This document shows positions 37,037-44,650 of a stretch of DNA of 44,650 nucleotides, piece by piece. Location of the stretch: assembly GCA_031254115.1 (NCBI GenBank), contig JAIRUZ010000071.1, positions 1 to 44,650 of the forward strand, read 5' to 3'. The DNA is from Streptococcaceae bacterium. Its GTDB lineage: Bacteria; Bacillota; Bacilli; Lactobacillales; Streptococcaceae. Positions within the stretch are counted from its first letter, which is position 1. The number at the start of each line of letters is the position of its first letter. The notes beneath the pieces were generated by a model. That model saw only the letters and a list, made by a program, of their open reading frames with translations. It had not been told where the DNA came from and did no database searches. The position numbers were made by a program, and so were the translations under genes.

Positions 37037-38035
37037 TTATTGTCGGGTTGATTTTTTAATCTCGATTCGGTAAGGCAAAATCGCAACCTTATCCTCGACT
37101 TCCTCTTTGTTAATAATTTTCGTGAGGAAACGCATCGAAACGGCACCGACATCGTACAACGGCTGATCAATCGACGACATATTAGGCCGCGTGAAATTAG
37201 TCACAATCGTATTGTTGCTTGCCATGATTTCGACCTCTTCTGGCACACGAACACCGCTGTCAAGCAAACCATTGAGAAGTCCAGCCGCCACTTCATCATC
37301 CGTGACATAGACCGCCGTAGCGCCCGTTGCCTTGATACGCTCAACAAGCGCATAGCCTTTTTTATAGCTGTAATCCGTTTCAATCACGCGTGCCTCAGAA
37401 AATTCGCGCTTGAACTTTTTGAGCGCTTGCTTGTAGCCCGAAAAGCGCATGCTGTTAATACCCGTTGTCAGCGGCCCTGAGACCATCGCCACTTTTTCAT
37501 TGCGCGACGCCAAAAGCCCGACCGCTTCAAACGTTGCTTTTTCATGGTCAATCGTCACCGTCGGCACTTGTCCCTCGTGGTCAATCATTCCCGCAAGCAC
37601 AATCGGTGTGCGCATTCTAGAAATTTGGCTGCGCAGCGCCTCCGAAATACGGTTGCCCATCAGGATAATCCCGTCGACTTGTTTGGCAATAAGCTCGTTA
37701 ATGACCGAAATTTCCTTTTTCTCGTCATCTTCCGAATTTGCTACCAAAATCGTGTAGTTGTACATCCGCGCGACATCGTCAATTCCAATCACAATCCGTG
37801 AATAAATCGAGTGCATGAAGCTTGGCATCACCACGCCAATCGTCGTCGATTTTTTGCTCGCAAGACCGCGCGCAATCGCGTTAGGCCTGTAATCCAGCTC
37901 TTTGACAGCCGCCAAAACTTTCACACGCGTGTTTTCTTTGACATTCATATTGCCATTGACAACGCGTGAAACAGTTGCCATCGAAACTCCCGCAAGCCGC
38001 GCGACATCATAAATTGTTGAAGTTATTTCTTCCAT
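37037..38035 (-). CDS. ccpA: Catabolite control protein A
   Basis: 332-residue LacI-family regulator that, with HPr-Ser-P, controls carbon catabolism by binding cre sites. HTH: TIYDVARLAGVSMATVSRVVNG; HPr contact and core regions are normal. ATG 38035 follows GGGGGAAA and gives the usual MEEITSTIYD-type start; the longer frame is not used. A cre site overlaps its promoter, indicating autoregulation. Confidence 0.97.
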   Translation of the reverse strand: MEEITSTIYDVARLAGVSMATVSRVVNGNMNVKENTRVKVLAAVKELDYRPNAIARGLASKKSTTIGVVMPSFMHSIYSRIVIGIDDVARMYNYTILVANSEDDEKKEISVINELIAKQVDGIILMGNRISEALRSQISRMRTPIVLAGMIDHEGQVPTVTIDHEKATFEAVGLLASRNEKVAMVSGPLTTGINSMRFSGYKQALKKFKREFSEARVIETDYSYKKGYALVERIKATGATAVYVTDDEVAAGLLNGLLDSGVRVPEEVEIMASNNTIVTNFTRPNMSSIDQPLYDVGAVSMRFLTKIINKEEVEDKVAILPYRIEIKKSTRQ

Positions 38036-38070
38036 TTTCCCCCATTTTCTGAAAATAAATTTGTGGTTAC

Positions 38071-38099
38071 ATTCTATCATTTTCTGAAAGCGATTACAA
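38071..38099 (-). promoter_or_regulatory. ccpA promoter
   Basis: -35 TTGTAA (38099-38094), 17-bp spacer, -10 TAGAAT (38076-38071). Confidence 0.75.
38085..38098. promoter_or_regulatory. cre site between ccpA and pepQ
   Basis: TGAAAGCGATTACA matches the cre consensus TGWNANCGNTNWCA at every position. It covers the -35/spacer of ccpA, so binding should repress ccpA, and lies about 50 bases upstream of the pepQ start. Confidence 0.85.
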
Positions 38100-38126
38100 G
38101 TATAAGATATTATTTTTCCCAAAAAG

Positions 38127-38135
38127 TGGTATAAT
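38127..38135 (+). promoter_or_regulatory. Extended -10 promoter of pepQ
   Basis: TGG-TATAAT, followed by six T and the ATG; no clear -35. Predicted transcription start coincides with the ATG. Confidence 0.7.
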
Positions 38136-38141
38136 TTTTTT

Positions 38142-39239
38142 ATGAATAAACTACAACACATTTCTAATTTCCTCGCCGAAAACGGCGTGGATATGACGTT
38201 TCTCACACAGCCTACGACGATTAATTATCTGACAGGCCTTCACATTGATCCGCACGAGCGCATCGCGGGGCTCATTATTTTGCCAGATGACGCGCCGTAT
38301 TTGTTTGTTCCTGCGCTCGAAGTCGCCAAAGCAGAGTCCATCGTTGACAGCAGCATTCGCGTGTTTGGCTATCAGGATTCGGAGAATCCGTGGCTGACAG
38401 TTGCAACCAAAATCAAGCGCGCGCCAAAGAAAATTGCCATCAGCTATCCTGACACGACGATGCTCTACATGGAAGGCTTGCGCTCACAATTTGCAAACGT
38501 TTCGTACGTGGACATCAGCCCGCTGATTGGTCGCATGCGCTTGCGCAAATCTGACGACGAACTTAAAAAGCTGAAAGTTTCAGGCTCTTACGCTGACAAA
38601 TGCTTTGAAATCGGCTTCAAGCTTGCTAGAGAAGGCCTTGCAGCTGGCATTACCGAAACGGATATCGTCGCAAAAATCGAGTACGAGATGAAGCGAATGG
38701 GCGTGCCGCAAATGTCATTTGAGACCATCGTGCTCTCGGGTGCGCGCGCCGCAAATCCTCACGGTGAGCCTGAAAATGTTGCTATCGAAAACAACAAATT
38801 GCTGCTTTTTGACCTTGGCACCATGTTTGACGGCTACGCGTCTGACGCGACACGCACCATTGGGCTCGGCGAAATTTCAAGCTTTGACCAAGAAATTCAT
38901 AAAATTGTCCTTGAGGCGCAACTTGCCGCAACGGATGCCATCAAACCTGGGCTTTTCGTCAATGAGATTGATAAAGTCGCGCGCGACGTGATTACTAAAG
39001 CAGGCTACGGCGAGTATTTTGTGCATCGTCTGGGTCACGGCATTGGCATGGAAGTCCATGAATATCCGTCTATCGGCGGCGCTGACGAGATTGAGATTGA
39101 AAAAGGCTTTGCGTTCTCCGTTGAGCCAGGTATCTACATCCCTGGAAAAGTTGGCGTGCGTATTGAGGATTGTATTGTCGTTAGCAGCACGGGCGCTATC
39201 AACCTGACACAAACACCAAAAGAACTCCAAATCTTTTAA
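38142..39239 (+). CDS. pepQ: Xaa-Pro dipeptidase (prolidase)
   Basis: 365-residue dinuclear metallopeptidase of the M24 family that splits dipeptides ending in proline, important for growth on casein peptides. Metal ligands appear in [19 protein letters not shown] (Asp pair), [15 protein letters not shown] (His) and FSVEPGIY and VRIED (Glu pair). ATG is 6 bases after TATAAT, no ribosome site, predicted leaderless. The divergent pepQ/ccpA pair is classic for lactococci and lactobacilli. Confidence 0.95.
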   Translation: MNKLQHISNFLAENGVDMTFLTQPTTINYLTGLHIDPHERIAGLIILPDDAPYLFVPALEVAKAESIVDSSIRVFGYQDSENPWLTVATKIKRAPKKIAISYPDTTMLYMEGLRSQFANVSYVDISPLIGRMRLRKSDDELKKLKVSGSYADKCFEIGFKLAREGLAAGITETDIVAKIEYEMKRMGVPQMSFETIVLSGARAANPHGEPENVAIENNKLLLFDLGTMFDGYASDATRTIGLGEISSFDQEIHKIVLEAQLAATDAIKPGLFVNEIDKVARDVITKAGYGEYFVHRLGHGIGMEVHEYPSIGGADEIEIEKGFAFSVEPGIYIPGKVGVRIEDCIVVSSTGAINLTQTPKELQIF

Positions 39240-39255
39240 TGAAACAAGTTTAATA

Positions 39256-39291
39256 AAAAAATTCCGATCGCTCATCCGTTCGGAATTTTTT
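39256..39291. terminator. Bidirectional terminator between pepQ and glnQ
   Basis: AAAAAATTCCG (39256-39266) with CGGAATTTTTT (39281-39291), T-runs in both directions, loop 14 bases. Confidence 0.8.
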
Positions 39292-39299
39292 ATTTATTT

Positions 39300-40034
39300 T
39301 TAATGCAAAACTTTGCTCAGAAAATCTTTGAGCCGAGCGTCTTTTGGAGCGCCGAAGACTTCTTCAGGCGTGCCGTCTTCGAGAATCACACCGCCGTCTG
39401 TGAACAGCACGCGATTGGCTACTTGCCTCGCAAAGCCCATCTCGTGCGTGACAATAAGCATCGTCATCCCGTCATCCGCAATGCGCCGCATGAGATCAAG
39501 CACATCGCCGACCATTTCAGGGTCAAGCGCACTCGTTGGCTCGTCAAACAGCATCACGTCAGGATCCATGGCAAGCGCGCGGATAATCGCGACACGTTGT
39601 TTCTGACCGCCTGACAAAGTCTCAGGCCTTGCATTTTTGAAATCCAACAAGTCAACTGCTTTCAGCAGATCAAGCGCTTTTTCCTGCACTTCTGCTTTGC
39701 TCATTTTTTTGAGCTCGAGCGGCGCGTACATGATATTTTCAAGCACTGTCATGTTTGGAAAGAGATTGAACTGCTGAAACACCATGCCGATATTTTGCCG
39801 AACAAGATTGATATTCGTGTTTTTGTCTGTCAGATTATAGCCGTCAATGATAATATCGCCCGACGTTGCTTCTTCAAGCCCATTGAGCGTGCGCAAGAAA
39901 GTGGATTTACCAGAGCCCGACGGACCAATGATACACGCCACATCGCCCTTGTCAAATTTGACAGAAATGCCTTTGAGCACTTCATTTTTTCCATAATATT
40001 TGTGCAGATCCTGCACTTCGATTTGATTCGCCAT
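39300..40034 (-). CDS. glnQ: Glutamine ABC transporter ATP-binding protein
   Basis: 244-residue ATPase for polar amino acid uptake: Walker [12 protein letters not shown], signature LSGGQKQR, Walker [17 protein letters not shown] 40034 is chosen for the GGAGG 6 bases ahead. It works with GlnP encoded upstream; a structured 162-bp element lies between the two genes. Confidence 0.96.
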   Translation of the reverse strand: MANQIEVQDLHKYYGKNEVLKGISVKFDKGDVACIIGPSGSGKSTFLRTLNGLEEATSGDIIIDGYNLTDKNTNINLVRQNIGMVFQQFNLFPNMTVLENIMYAPLELKKMSKAEVQEKALDLLKAVDLLDFKNARPETLSGGQKQRVAIIRALAMDPDVMLFDEPTSALDPEMVGDVLDLMRRIADDGMTMLIVTHEMGFARQVANRVLFTDGGVILEDGTPEEVFGAPKDARLKDFLSKVLH

Positions 40035-40057
40035 TTTTCCTCCTGTTCCTTGAATCT

Positions 40058-40219
40058 GTTTCATAACCCTGCTTTGCCCCTAACGGGGAAAGCAATCTGT
40101 AAGCCGCTAAAGCGGCAACAGTCTGCTTTTCGCCCAACTCGCTTTAGCGCTCGGCACGTGCGCCGAGTCAATGAACGCAAAGCTTGATTGGCCTTCAAAA
40201 GCAAAACGGGTTATGAAAC
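40058..40219. repeat. 162-bp inverted-repeat-bounded, hairpin-rich element between glnP and glnQ
   Basis: Ends are GTTTCATAACCC (40058-40069) and GGGTTATGAAAC (40208-40219), perfect 12-bp inverted repeats, with further matching bases inside. Internal stems include TGCTTT(G)CCCC/GGGGAAAGCA (40070-40094 region), GCCGCT/AGCGGC, CTCGGC/GCCGAG and a long-range CGCTAAAGCG/CGCTTTAGCG. No coding frame and no clear target-site duplication. Confidence 0.7.
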
Positions 40220-40226
40220 AAGTCTA

Positions 40227-42404
40227 TTACTTAAAGCGTGCTTCGACGCGTCTGCCGACCCACATGAGAAGCAGGTTCACGGCGACAAAGATAATGCCAA
40301 TCAAGCCGTAAACCATGAAGCCTTGGAAATTTCGCGCGACGATGATTTGGCCTGTTTGCAGCAATTCGACAAGTCCAATCGTCGAGACGAGCGTTGTGTC
40401 TTTGAGCGTGATGACAAATTGGTTAATCAAGCTTGGCACGCTGATTTTTACCGCTTGCGGTACGATGACGCGGCGCATGGTCGTGAGATAGGGCACGCCG
40501 AGCGAGCGCGAGGCTTCCGTTTGCCCGACAGGCACGGCTTTGATTCCACCACGAATGGTTTCAGAGATGTAAGACGATTCATTAAGCGTGAGCGCGATAA
40601 CACCCGCAACAAATTCATTGATTGGCGATTGGTGCCCTGTCAGCATTTGCAAGAGATTTGGAATCCCGTAGAACAGGAAGAAAATCAAAACGAGGAGCGG
40701 AAGCGCACGGTTTAAGTCGACATAAACGCGTGAAATTGCGCGAACGATTTTATTTGGCGAGCTTGCCATCAGGCCAAAGAGAACGCCAACTGCGAGCGCG
40801 AGAACAAAGGACACGAGCGCGAGCTCAAGGGTAATCAGCAGGCCTTGCAGGATTTGCTGCCAGTTGTTTGTGATAATGCCGCCAAGCGTGCTTTCATTGA
40901 CCTTGTTTTGAGATTGAGACGCTGAAGTTGCGAGATAAGTACTCACGATCTTATCGTACTGGCCATTGGCTTGAATGGCTGCGAGTCCTTGATTAAACAT
41001 CGCAATCAGCTCAGGGTTCGTTCCTTTTTTAACTGCAAAGCCGTAAGAGCCTGCAGGAACTGGCTTGAGCGGCGTTTTATATTGTTTGCCTTGCTTAATC
41101 GCATACTGAATGACGGGCTCATCGTCCATAATAGCGTTGATAGAGCCAGCTTCGAGCGCTTGATACATGGCCGTCGCGTCTGAATAAGTCTTGAGTGTAT
41201 AGCCGTATTTTTTGGCATTTGCCACAAGATAATCATAGCTGACCGTGCCATTTTTTGCGCCGACCACCTTGCCTTTGAGATCGCTCCAATTGGTGACGTC
41301 AGAGGTTGATTTCGGGACGGCAACGGTCACATTTGCCTGATAATAAGACGTTGAAAAGTCAAAAATTTTCTTGCGGTCGTCGGTGATAGACATGCCCGCA
41401 ATCACGGCGTCGGCTTGGCCCGCTGAGAGCGCGTTTACCGCTGACGAAAAGCCAACATTATTCCATTTGATGCTAAAGCCTTGATTTTTTGCGATGGCGT
41501 TGAGCAAATCAATGTCAATGCCCGTGTACTGCTTGCTCGTGTTTTGGAACTCAAACGGCGCAAAAGCGTTATCTGAGTAAATCTGATACACTGGTTTTTT
41601 GGGTGTAATTTTCGTGTCAGCGCTTGCAGCAGTTGCCGTCGTGCTGTCAGCTGACGTATATTTGGCAACGATTTTGTCATACGTGCCGTCAGCTTTCATT
41701 TTTGAAAGAGAGGTATTAAATTCCTTGACAAGATCCGCATTTTGACCTTTGACAACCGCAAAACCATAGCCGCCTGGAAGCGACGTTTCCATTGCCGTGC
41801 TAAATGCGAGATCTTGGCCTTGCGCGATGGCATAAGAAATGACAGGGACTTCGTCCATTGCGCCGTCAATATTGCCCGAGCCAAGCGCTGCGAACATGTG
41901 CGTGCCGTCGCTGTATGTTTTAATCGTGTAACCGTATTGCTTTTGATTGCTTTCCAGCCACGTCTGCGCCGCAGTCCCATTTTTTGCGCCAAGCGTTTTG
42001 CCTTTAAGCTCAGAATAGCTTGAGAGTTTATGCGCACCTGTGGTCGCAATTGCAAGCGCTGACGTATAATACGGATTTGAGAAATCAAAGAGCTTCTTAC
42101 GCGCGTCCGTGATCGACATGCCAGCAATCACCGCGTCAGCTTTGCCCGCTTTGAGATTGTTCACCGCGGTATCAAAGCCTGGATAGCTGATTTCGAGCTT
42201 CCAATTGTTATCTTTTGCGACTTGCGTGATGATGTCCACGTCAATGCCATACCATTCCTTGTTTGCACCTTGAAATTCAAATGGCGCATACGCATTGTCA
42301 GACGCAATTTTAACGACTTTTTGAGTCGCCGCATTCGCTGGCAGTGAAAGTCCAACTGTCAGCGCTGACAGCGCAAGTAGCACGAGAAATAAGAGTTTTT
42401 TCAT
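40227..42404 (-). CDS. glnP: Glutamine/glutamate ABC transporter, substrate-binding domains fused to permease
   Basis: 725 residues: signal peptide (1-25, MKKLLFLVLLALSALTVG then cleavage after ANA), two tandem periplasmic-binding-type domains (about 30-265 and 280-500) each starting with a YxIxSDNAxAPFEFQ pattern, and a permease domain (about 520-725) with SRSLGVPYLTTMRRVIVPQA, the EAA loop. Lactococcal GlnP has this same double-domain build. ATG 42404 with AAGGGA ahead. A GlnR box lies upstream. Confidence 0.96.
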   Translation of the reverse strand: MKKLLFLVLLALSALTVGLSLPANAATQKVVKIASDNAYAPFEFQGANKEWYGIDVDIITQVAKDNNWKLEISYPGFDTAVNNLKAGKADAVIAGMSITDARKKLFDFSNPYYTSALAIATTGAHKLSSYSELKGKTLGAKNGTAAQTWLESNQKQYGYTIKTYSDGTHMFAALGSGNIDGAMDEVPVISYAIAQGQDLAFSTAMETSLPGGYGFAVVKGQNADLVKEFNTSLSKMKADGTYDKIVAKYTSADSTTATAASADTKITPKKPVYQIYSDNAFAPFEFQNTSKQYTGIDIDLLNAIAKNQGFSIKWNNVGFSSAVNALSAGQADAVIAGMSITDDRKKIFDFSTSYYQANVTVAVPKSTSDVTNWSDLKGKVVGAKNGTVSYDYLVANAKKYGYTLKTYSDATAMYQALEAGSINAIMDDEPVIQYAIKQGKQYKTPLKPVPAGSYGFAVKKGTNPELIAMFNQGLAAIQANGQYDKIVSTYLATSASQSQNKVNESTLGGIITNNWQQILQGLLITLELALVSFVLALAVGVLFGLMASSPNKIVRAISRVYVDLNRALPLLVLIFFLFYGIPNLLQMLTGHQSPINEFVAGVIALTLNESSYISETIRGGIKAVPVGQTEASRSLGVPYLTTMRRVIVPQAVKISVPSLINQFVITLKDTTLVSTIGLVELLQTGQIIVARNFQGFMVYGLIGIIFVAVNLLLMWVGRRVEARFK
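42356..42371. repeat. Perfect palindrome inside the GlnP signal peptide
   Basis: CTGTCAGCGCTGACAG encodes LSALTV in the hydrophobic core of the signal sequence. Confidence 0.9.
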
Positions 42405-42426
42405 AGTTGTTCCCTTTCTTATCACT

Positions 42427-42454
42427 ATTCTACACATTTTTCATGATTTTTCAA
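42427..42454 (-). promoter_or_regulatory. glnPQ promoter
   Basis: -35 TTGAAA (42454-42449), 16-bp spacer, -10 TAGAAT (42432-42427). Confidence 0.7.
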
Positions 42455-42461
42455 TGCAATA

Positions 42462-42478
42462 TGTCAGATTTTCTAACA
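42462..42478. promoter_or_regulatory. GlnR-binding site upstream of glnP
   Basis: TGTCAGATTTTCTAACA fits the GlnR consensus TGTNAN7TNACA exactly. It sits just upstream of the -35, centre near -50. GlnR repression of glnPQ by nitrogen supply is known in Lactococcus. Confidence 0.8.
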
Positions 42479-42500
42479 TTGTCAAGCCTCACTCAAACTG

Positions 42501-42531
42501 AAAAATCCGTCAGACGTCCCAACGGATTTTT
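42501..42531 (-). terminator. Terminator of bcaT-hicD
   Basis: AAAAATCCGT and ACGGATTTTT arms around an 11-base loop, read toward glnP. Its left arm shares the A5 run with the right arm of the adjacent palindrome hairpin, so the two stems exclude each other. Confidence 0.75.
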
Positions 42532-42548
42532 GTCAGCGCTGACAAAAA
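42527..42548. repeat. 22-bp perfect palindrome just after hicD
   Basis: TTTTTGTCAGC followed by GCTGACAAAAA, the longest copy of the iterated palindrome here, starting 1 base beyond the hicD stop. Confidence 0.9.
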
Positions 42549-42549
42549 A

Positions 42550-43464
42550 TCACGCAAATTTCTGTGATTTTTCTTTGATTTCAGCCATTGATTTTTTAAG
42601 CTGCGCCTCTTCGTCAGCTGTCAGCTGCAACGCGAGAACTTCTTCCACGCCATTTTTGCCAATAATCGCGGGCGTTGAGATGTACGAATCGCTCTCTACG
42701 CTATAATGCGAGCAAATCGCGACATTGTGCGCGTCCTCAAACACCAGATTCATCAGGCCAACGGTCGCGGCTGCAATCGCAACGTTCGTATATTTTTTGC
42801 CGTCAAACACCGTGAAACCGCCCCATCTTGCTTTTTCTGCCAAATCATTCAAATCAAGCCCTTTTTCAGCCGCAATTTCAGTCATCGGACGATCCGCAAC
42901 GCGAACGGTTGACCACGCCGTAAATTGCGAATTGCCGTGTTCGCCGAGATTATAACCCGTCACCGAGCGCGCATCAATTCCCAGCGCCTCGCCCACTTGA
43001 CGCTTCATGCGCGCCGTGTCAAGATACGTCCCCGTCCCCAAGATTTTGGCATGAGGAAAGCCCGTCTCGCGGTAATACAAATCGACGATTACGTCGTTTG
43101 GATTGGTCGTCACAATTAAGATGCCAGAAAAGCCTGATTTTTTAAGCTCGGCAGAAACCGCCTTGACCGACGGCACGTTGGCACGCAGTTCGGTAAAACG
43201 ATCGCCATTTGCCTGAAGCAAATCAATGCGCCCGAGCGTTGACAGCACAACATCTGCGTCTGCCAAATCCGCGTAATCGCCCACGTAAATCTTCGTGTGA
43301 AAATTCAAGAGCGACTGCGCATCAAGCAAATCGCCTTCTTCTGACTTGACTTTCGCTTCATCAGTATCAATCAAAACCAATTCATCAACATAGCCGCCCT
43401 GCGCAATCATCAGCGCGACTGTCGCGCCCACGTGCCCAAGCCCAATAATTCCAACTTTTCTCAT
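42550..43464 (-). CDS. hicD: L-2-hydroxyisocaproate dehydrogenase (LDH family)
   Basis: 304-residue NAD-dependent enzyme reducing branched 2-keto acids such as ketoisocaproate. NAD loop IGLGHVGATVA; catalytic His in GYNLGEHGNSQFTAWSTVRV; and ARWGGFTVFDGKKYT, as in Lactobacillus L-HicDH rather than in lactate dehydrogenase. Starts immediately after the bcaT stop (TAAATG). Together they convert leucine and relatives to hydroxy acids. Confidence 0.87.
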   Translation of the reverse strand: MRKVGIIGLGHVGATVALMIAQGGYVDELVLIDTDEAKVKSEEGDLLDAQSLLNFHTKIYVGDYADLADADVVLSTLGRIDLLQANGDRFTELRANVPSVKAVSAELKKSGFSGILIVTTNPNDVIVDLYYRETGFPHAKILGTGTYLDTARMKRQVGEALGIDARSVTGYNLGEHGNSQFTAWSTVRVADRPMTEIAAEKGLDLNDLAEKARWGGFTVFDGKKYTNVAIAAATVGLMNLVFEDAHNVAICSHYSVESDSYISTPAIIGKNGVEEVLALQLTADEEAQLKKSMAEIKEKSQKFA

Positions 43465-44487
43465 TTATTCTACCTTTTCTATCCAACCGTCTGGCGCTTC
43501 AATATCGCCAAATTGAATGCCTGTCAGCTCATCGTAAAGCCGCTTGGTGACAGGTCCGACCTCTGTTTCACTATAAAAAACATGATACTCATCTTTAGTT
43601 TGAATCCCTGCGATAGGCGAAATAACCGCTGCCGTGCCGCACGCCCCCGCTTCCGCAAAACGCTCAAGCTCTGAAATTTTTACGTCACCCTCTAGCGCTT
43701 TCATACCCAAACGGTGCTCCGCGAGCCACAAAAGTGAATATTTCGTAATACTTGGCAAGATGGACGGCGAAAGCGGCGTCACAAATTCATTGTCTTTTGT
43801 AATGCCAAAGAAATTCGCGCTGCCCACTTCTTCAATTTTTGTATGCGTTGTCGGATCCAGATAGATCACATCTGAAAAATTGCGGCTGTGCGCAAGTTCG
43901 CCTGGAATCAAGCTCGCTGCATAATTACCGCCGACTTTTGCAGCGCCCGTACCGTGCGGCGCTGCGCGGTCATAATCATACGATACCACAAAATTCGTTG
44001 GCGTCAAGCCGCCCTTGAAATAATTGCCGACGGGCATCGCAAAAACCGTAAAAATATATTCAGGAGCTGCGTGCACACCAATCACATCGCCAACACCAAT
44101 CAATAGCGGCCGCAAATAGAGCGTGCCACCTGTGCCAAATGGCGGCACATAACCTTCATTTGCCTTGACAACTTGCTTTACGGCATCTACAAACTTATCC
44201 GTTGGCACTTCTGCCATCATGAGGCGCAGCGCCGTGCGTTGCAAGCGTTCGGCATTCATCCTTGGACGAAAAAGTTGAAGCGCGCCCGATTTCGTGCGGT
44301 AAGCTTTCAGTCCCTCAAAGCCTTGCTGCCCATAATGAAGAGCTGGCGATGCCTCCGAAAGGTGCAAGGTTGCCTCTTCCGTAAGCGCCCCAGCGTCCCA
44401 TTTGCCGTCTTTGTAGTGGCTAATGTAACGGTACGGAAGCTTCCGATAAGCAAATCCCAAGTTTTCTGAGTCCAAATTAACTGTCAT
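43465..44487 (-). CDS. bcaT: Branched-chain amino acid aminotransferase
   Basis: 340-residue fold-type IV PLP enzyme: HYGQQGFEGLKAYRT, LYLRPLLIG, GAAKVGGNYAAS (PLP lysine), IEEVGSANFFG and GTAAVISPI. It interconverts Leu, Ile and Val with their keto acids. AAGGAGG precedes ATG 44487. It is followed with no gap by hicD. A CodY-type box lies upstream. Confidence 0.96.
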   Translation of the reverse strand: MTVNLDSENLGFAYRKLPYRYISHYKDGKWDAGALTEEATLHLSEASPALHYGQQGFEGLKAYRTKSGALQLFRPRMNAERLQRTALRLMMAEVPTDKFVDAVKQVVKANEGYVPPFGTGGTLYLRPLLIGVGDVIGVHAAPEYIFTVFAMPVGNYFKGGLTPTNFVVSYDYDRAAPHGTGAAKVGGNYAASLIPGELAHSRNFSDVIYLDPTTHTKIEEVGSANFFGITKDNEFVTPLSPSILPSITKYSLLWLAEHRLGMKALEGDVKISELERFAEAGACGTAAVISPIAGIQTKDEYHVFYSETEVGPVTKRLYDELTGIQFGDIEAPDGWIEKVE

Positions 44488-44511
44488 AGTAAAGCCTCCT
44501 TCATGCTGTTA

Positions 44512-44540
44512 ATTATAGCTTTTTATTTCTGAAAAAACAA
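44512..44540 (-). promoter_or_regulatory. bcaT-hicD promoter
   Basis: -35 TTGTTT (44540-44535), 17-bp spacer, -10 TATAAT (44517-44512). Confidence 0.7.
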
Positions 44541-44551
44541 GGATAAGGCAA

Positions 44552-44566
44552 AATATTCTGAAAATT
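44552..44566. promoter_or_regulatory. CodY box upstream of bcaT
   Basis: AATATTCTGAAAATT, one mismatch to the CodY consensus AATTTTCWGAAAATT, centred about 50 bases upstream of the predicted start. CodY control of bcaT by branched-chain amino acids is known in Lactococcus. Confidence 0.7.
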
Positions 44567-44574
44567 CAAGCCTT

Positions 44575-44650
44575 TTAGCGCGCAACGATTCGGTAGCTTT
44601 TTTTCTCGCCCCAGAGAAGTCGCAAAAGTGTGTTGAGAAAGAGAAGAAAC
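44575..44650 (-). CDS. C-terminal end of a membrane protein
   Basis: Only 24 codons and the stop are in the window. They read FLLFLNTLLRLLW then GEKKSYRIVAR, a hydrophobic helix followed by a basic cytoplasmic tail. The family cannot be told. The stop lies 8 bases from the CodY box of bcaT. Confidence 0.55.
   Translation of the reverse strand, partial: FLLFLNTLLRLLWGEKKSYRIVAR

Noticed and set aside
40058-40219. tRNA or riboswitch in the glnP-glnQ gap
   Set aside because: No tRNA T-loop or CCA-side pairing and no known riboswitch core were recognised.
42550-43464. L-lactate dehydrogenase
   Set aside because: The stretch GYNLGEHGNSQFTAWSTVRV and GGFTVFDGKKYT match L-hydroxyisocaproate dehydrogenase better, and the neighbour is bcaT.

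Overview
The window looks like chromosomal core DNA of a Streptococcaceae member close to Lactococcus. Supporting evidence: a GlnP with two fused substrate-binding domains, divergent pepQ/ccpA with a cre site, a GlnR box at glnPQ, a CodY-type box at bcaT, the tdk-prfA-prmC-tsaC-glyA-lysozyme order, nrdR-dnaB-dnaI, gdpP-rplI-dnaC and CcrZ. By eye it is more GC-rich than typical Lactococcus, so it may be an unusual lineage; I cannot name a species. No rRNA, tRNA, CRISPR array or IS element was seen. Nearly all genes lie on the minus strand; acyP, ansA and pepQ are the exceptions.

Layout. 1-2.9 kb: truncated SPOUT methyltransferase and acyP diverging from a symmetrical promoter, a lysozyme-like gene and glyA. 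2.9-10.1 kb: a tightly overlapping translation/nucleotide operon (tdk, prfA, prmC, tsaC) with MFS, membrane and GNAT genes inserted, plus a duplicated prfA 3' end flanking a small AT-rich gene. 10.1-18.5 kb: a long SseB-TyrA fusion gene, der, nitroreductase, replication restart genes (dnaI, dnaB), nrdR, trmB, ccrZ, veg. 18.5-25 kb: dnaC, rplI, gdpP, a HAD-pyrophosphohydrolase fusion, and ansA. 25.2-32.6 kb: a suf Fe-S assembly operon (CDS...UB) interrupted by four unrelated genes. 32.7-37 kb: trxA, mutS2, cvpA, ferredoxin-NADP reductase. 37-39.2 kb: ccpA/pepQ. 39.3-42.5 kb: glnPQ. 42.5-44.5 kb: bcaT-hicD, a branched-chain amino acid catabolic pair. 44.6 kb: the end of a membrane protein gene.

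The strongest unusual signals are: (1) a highly iterated 14-bp palindrome, TGTCAGCGCTGACA, with ten perfect copies here, eight inside genes and usually read as Ser-Ala-Leu-Thr, resembling in behaviour the cyanobacterial HIP1 or DNA-uptake sequences; (2) a 681-residue protein joining SseB-like domains to a prephenate dehydrogenase-like domain that has lost a conserved motif; (3) a small-gene insertion bounded by a 20/21 direct repeat of the prfA 3' end; (4) at least six genes whose start codon sits 6-8 bases after an extended -10 box, predicting leaderless mRNAs; (5) structured leader and intergenic elements at tdk and glnP-glnQ.
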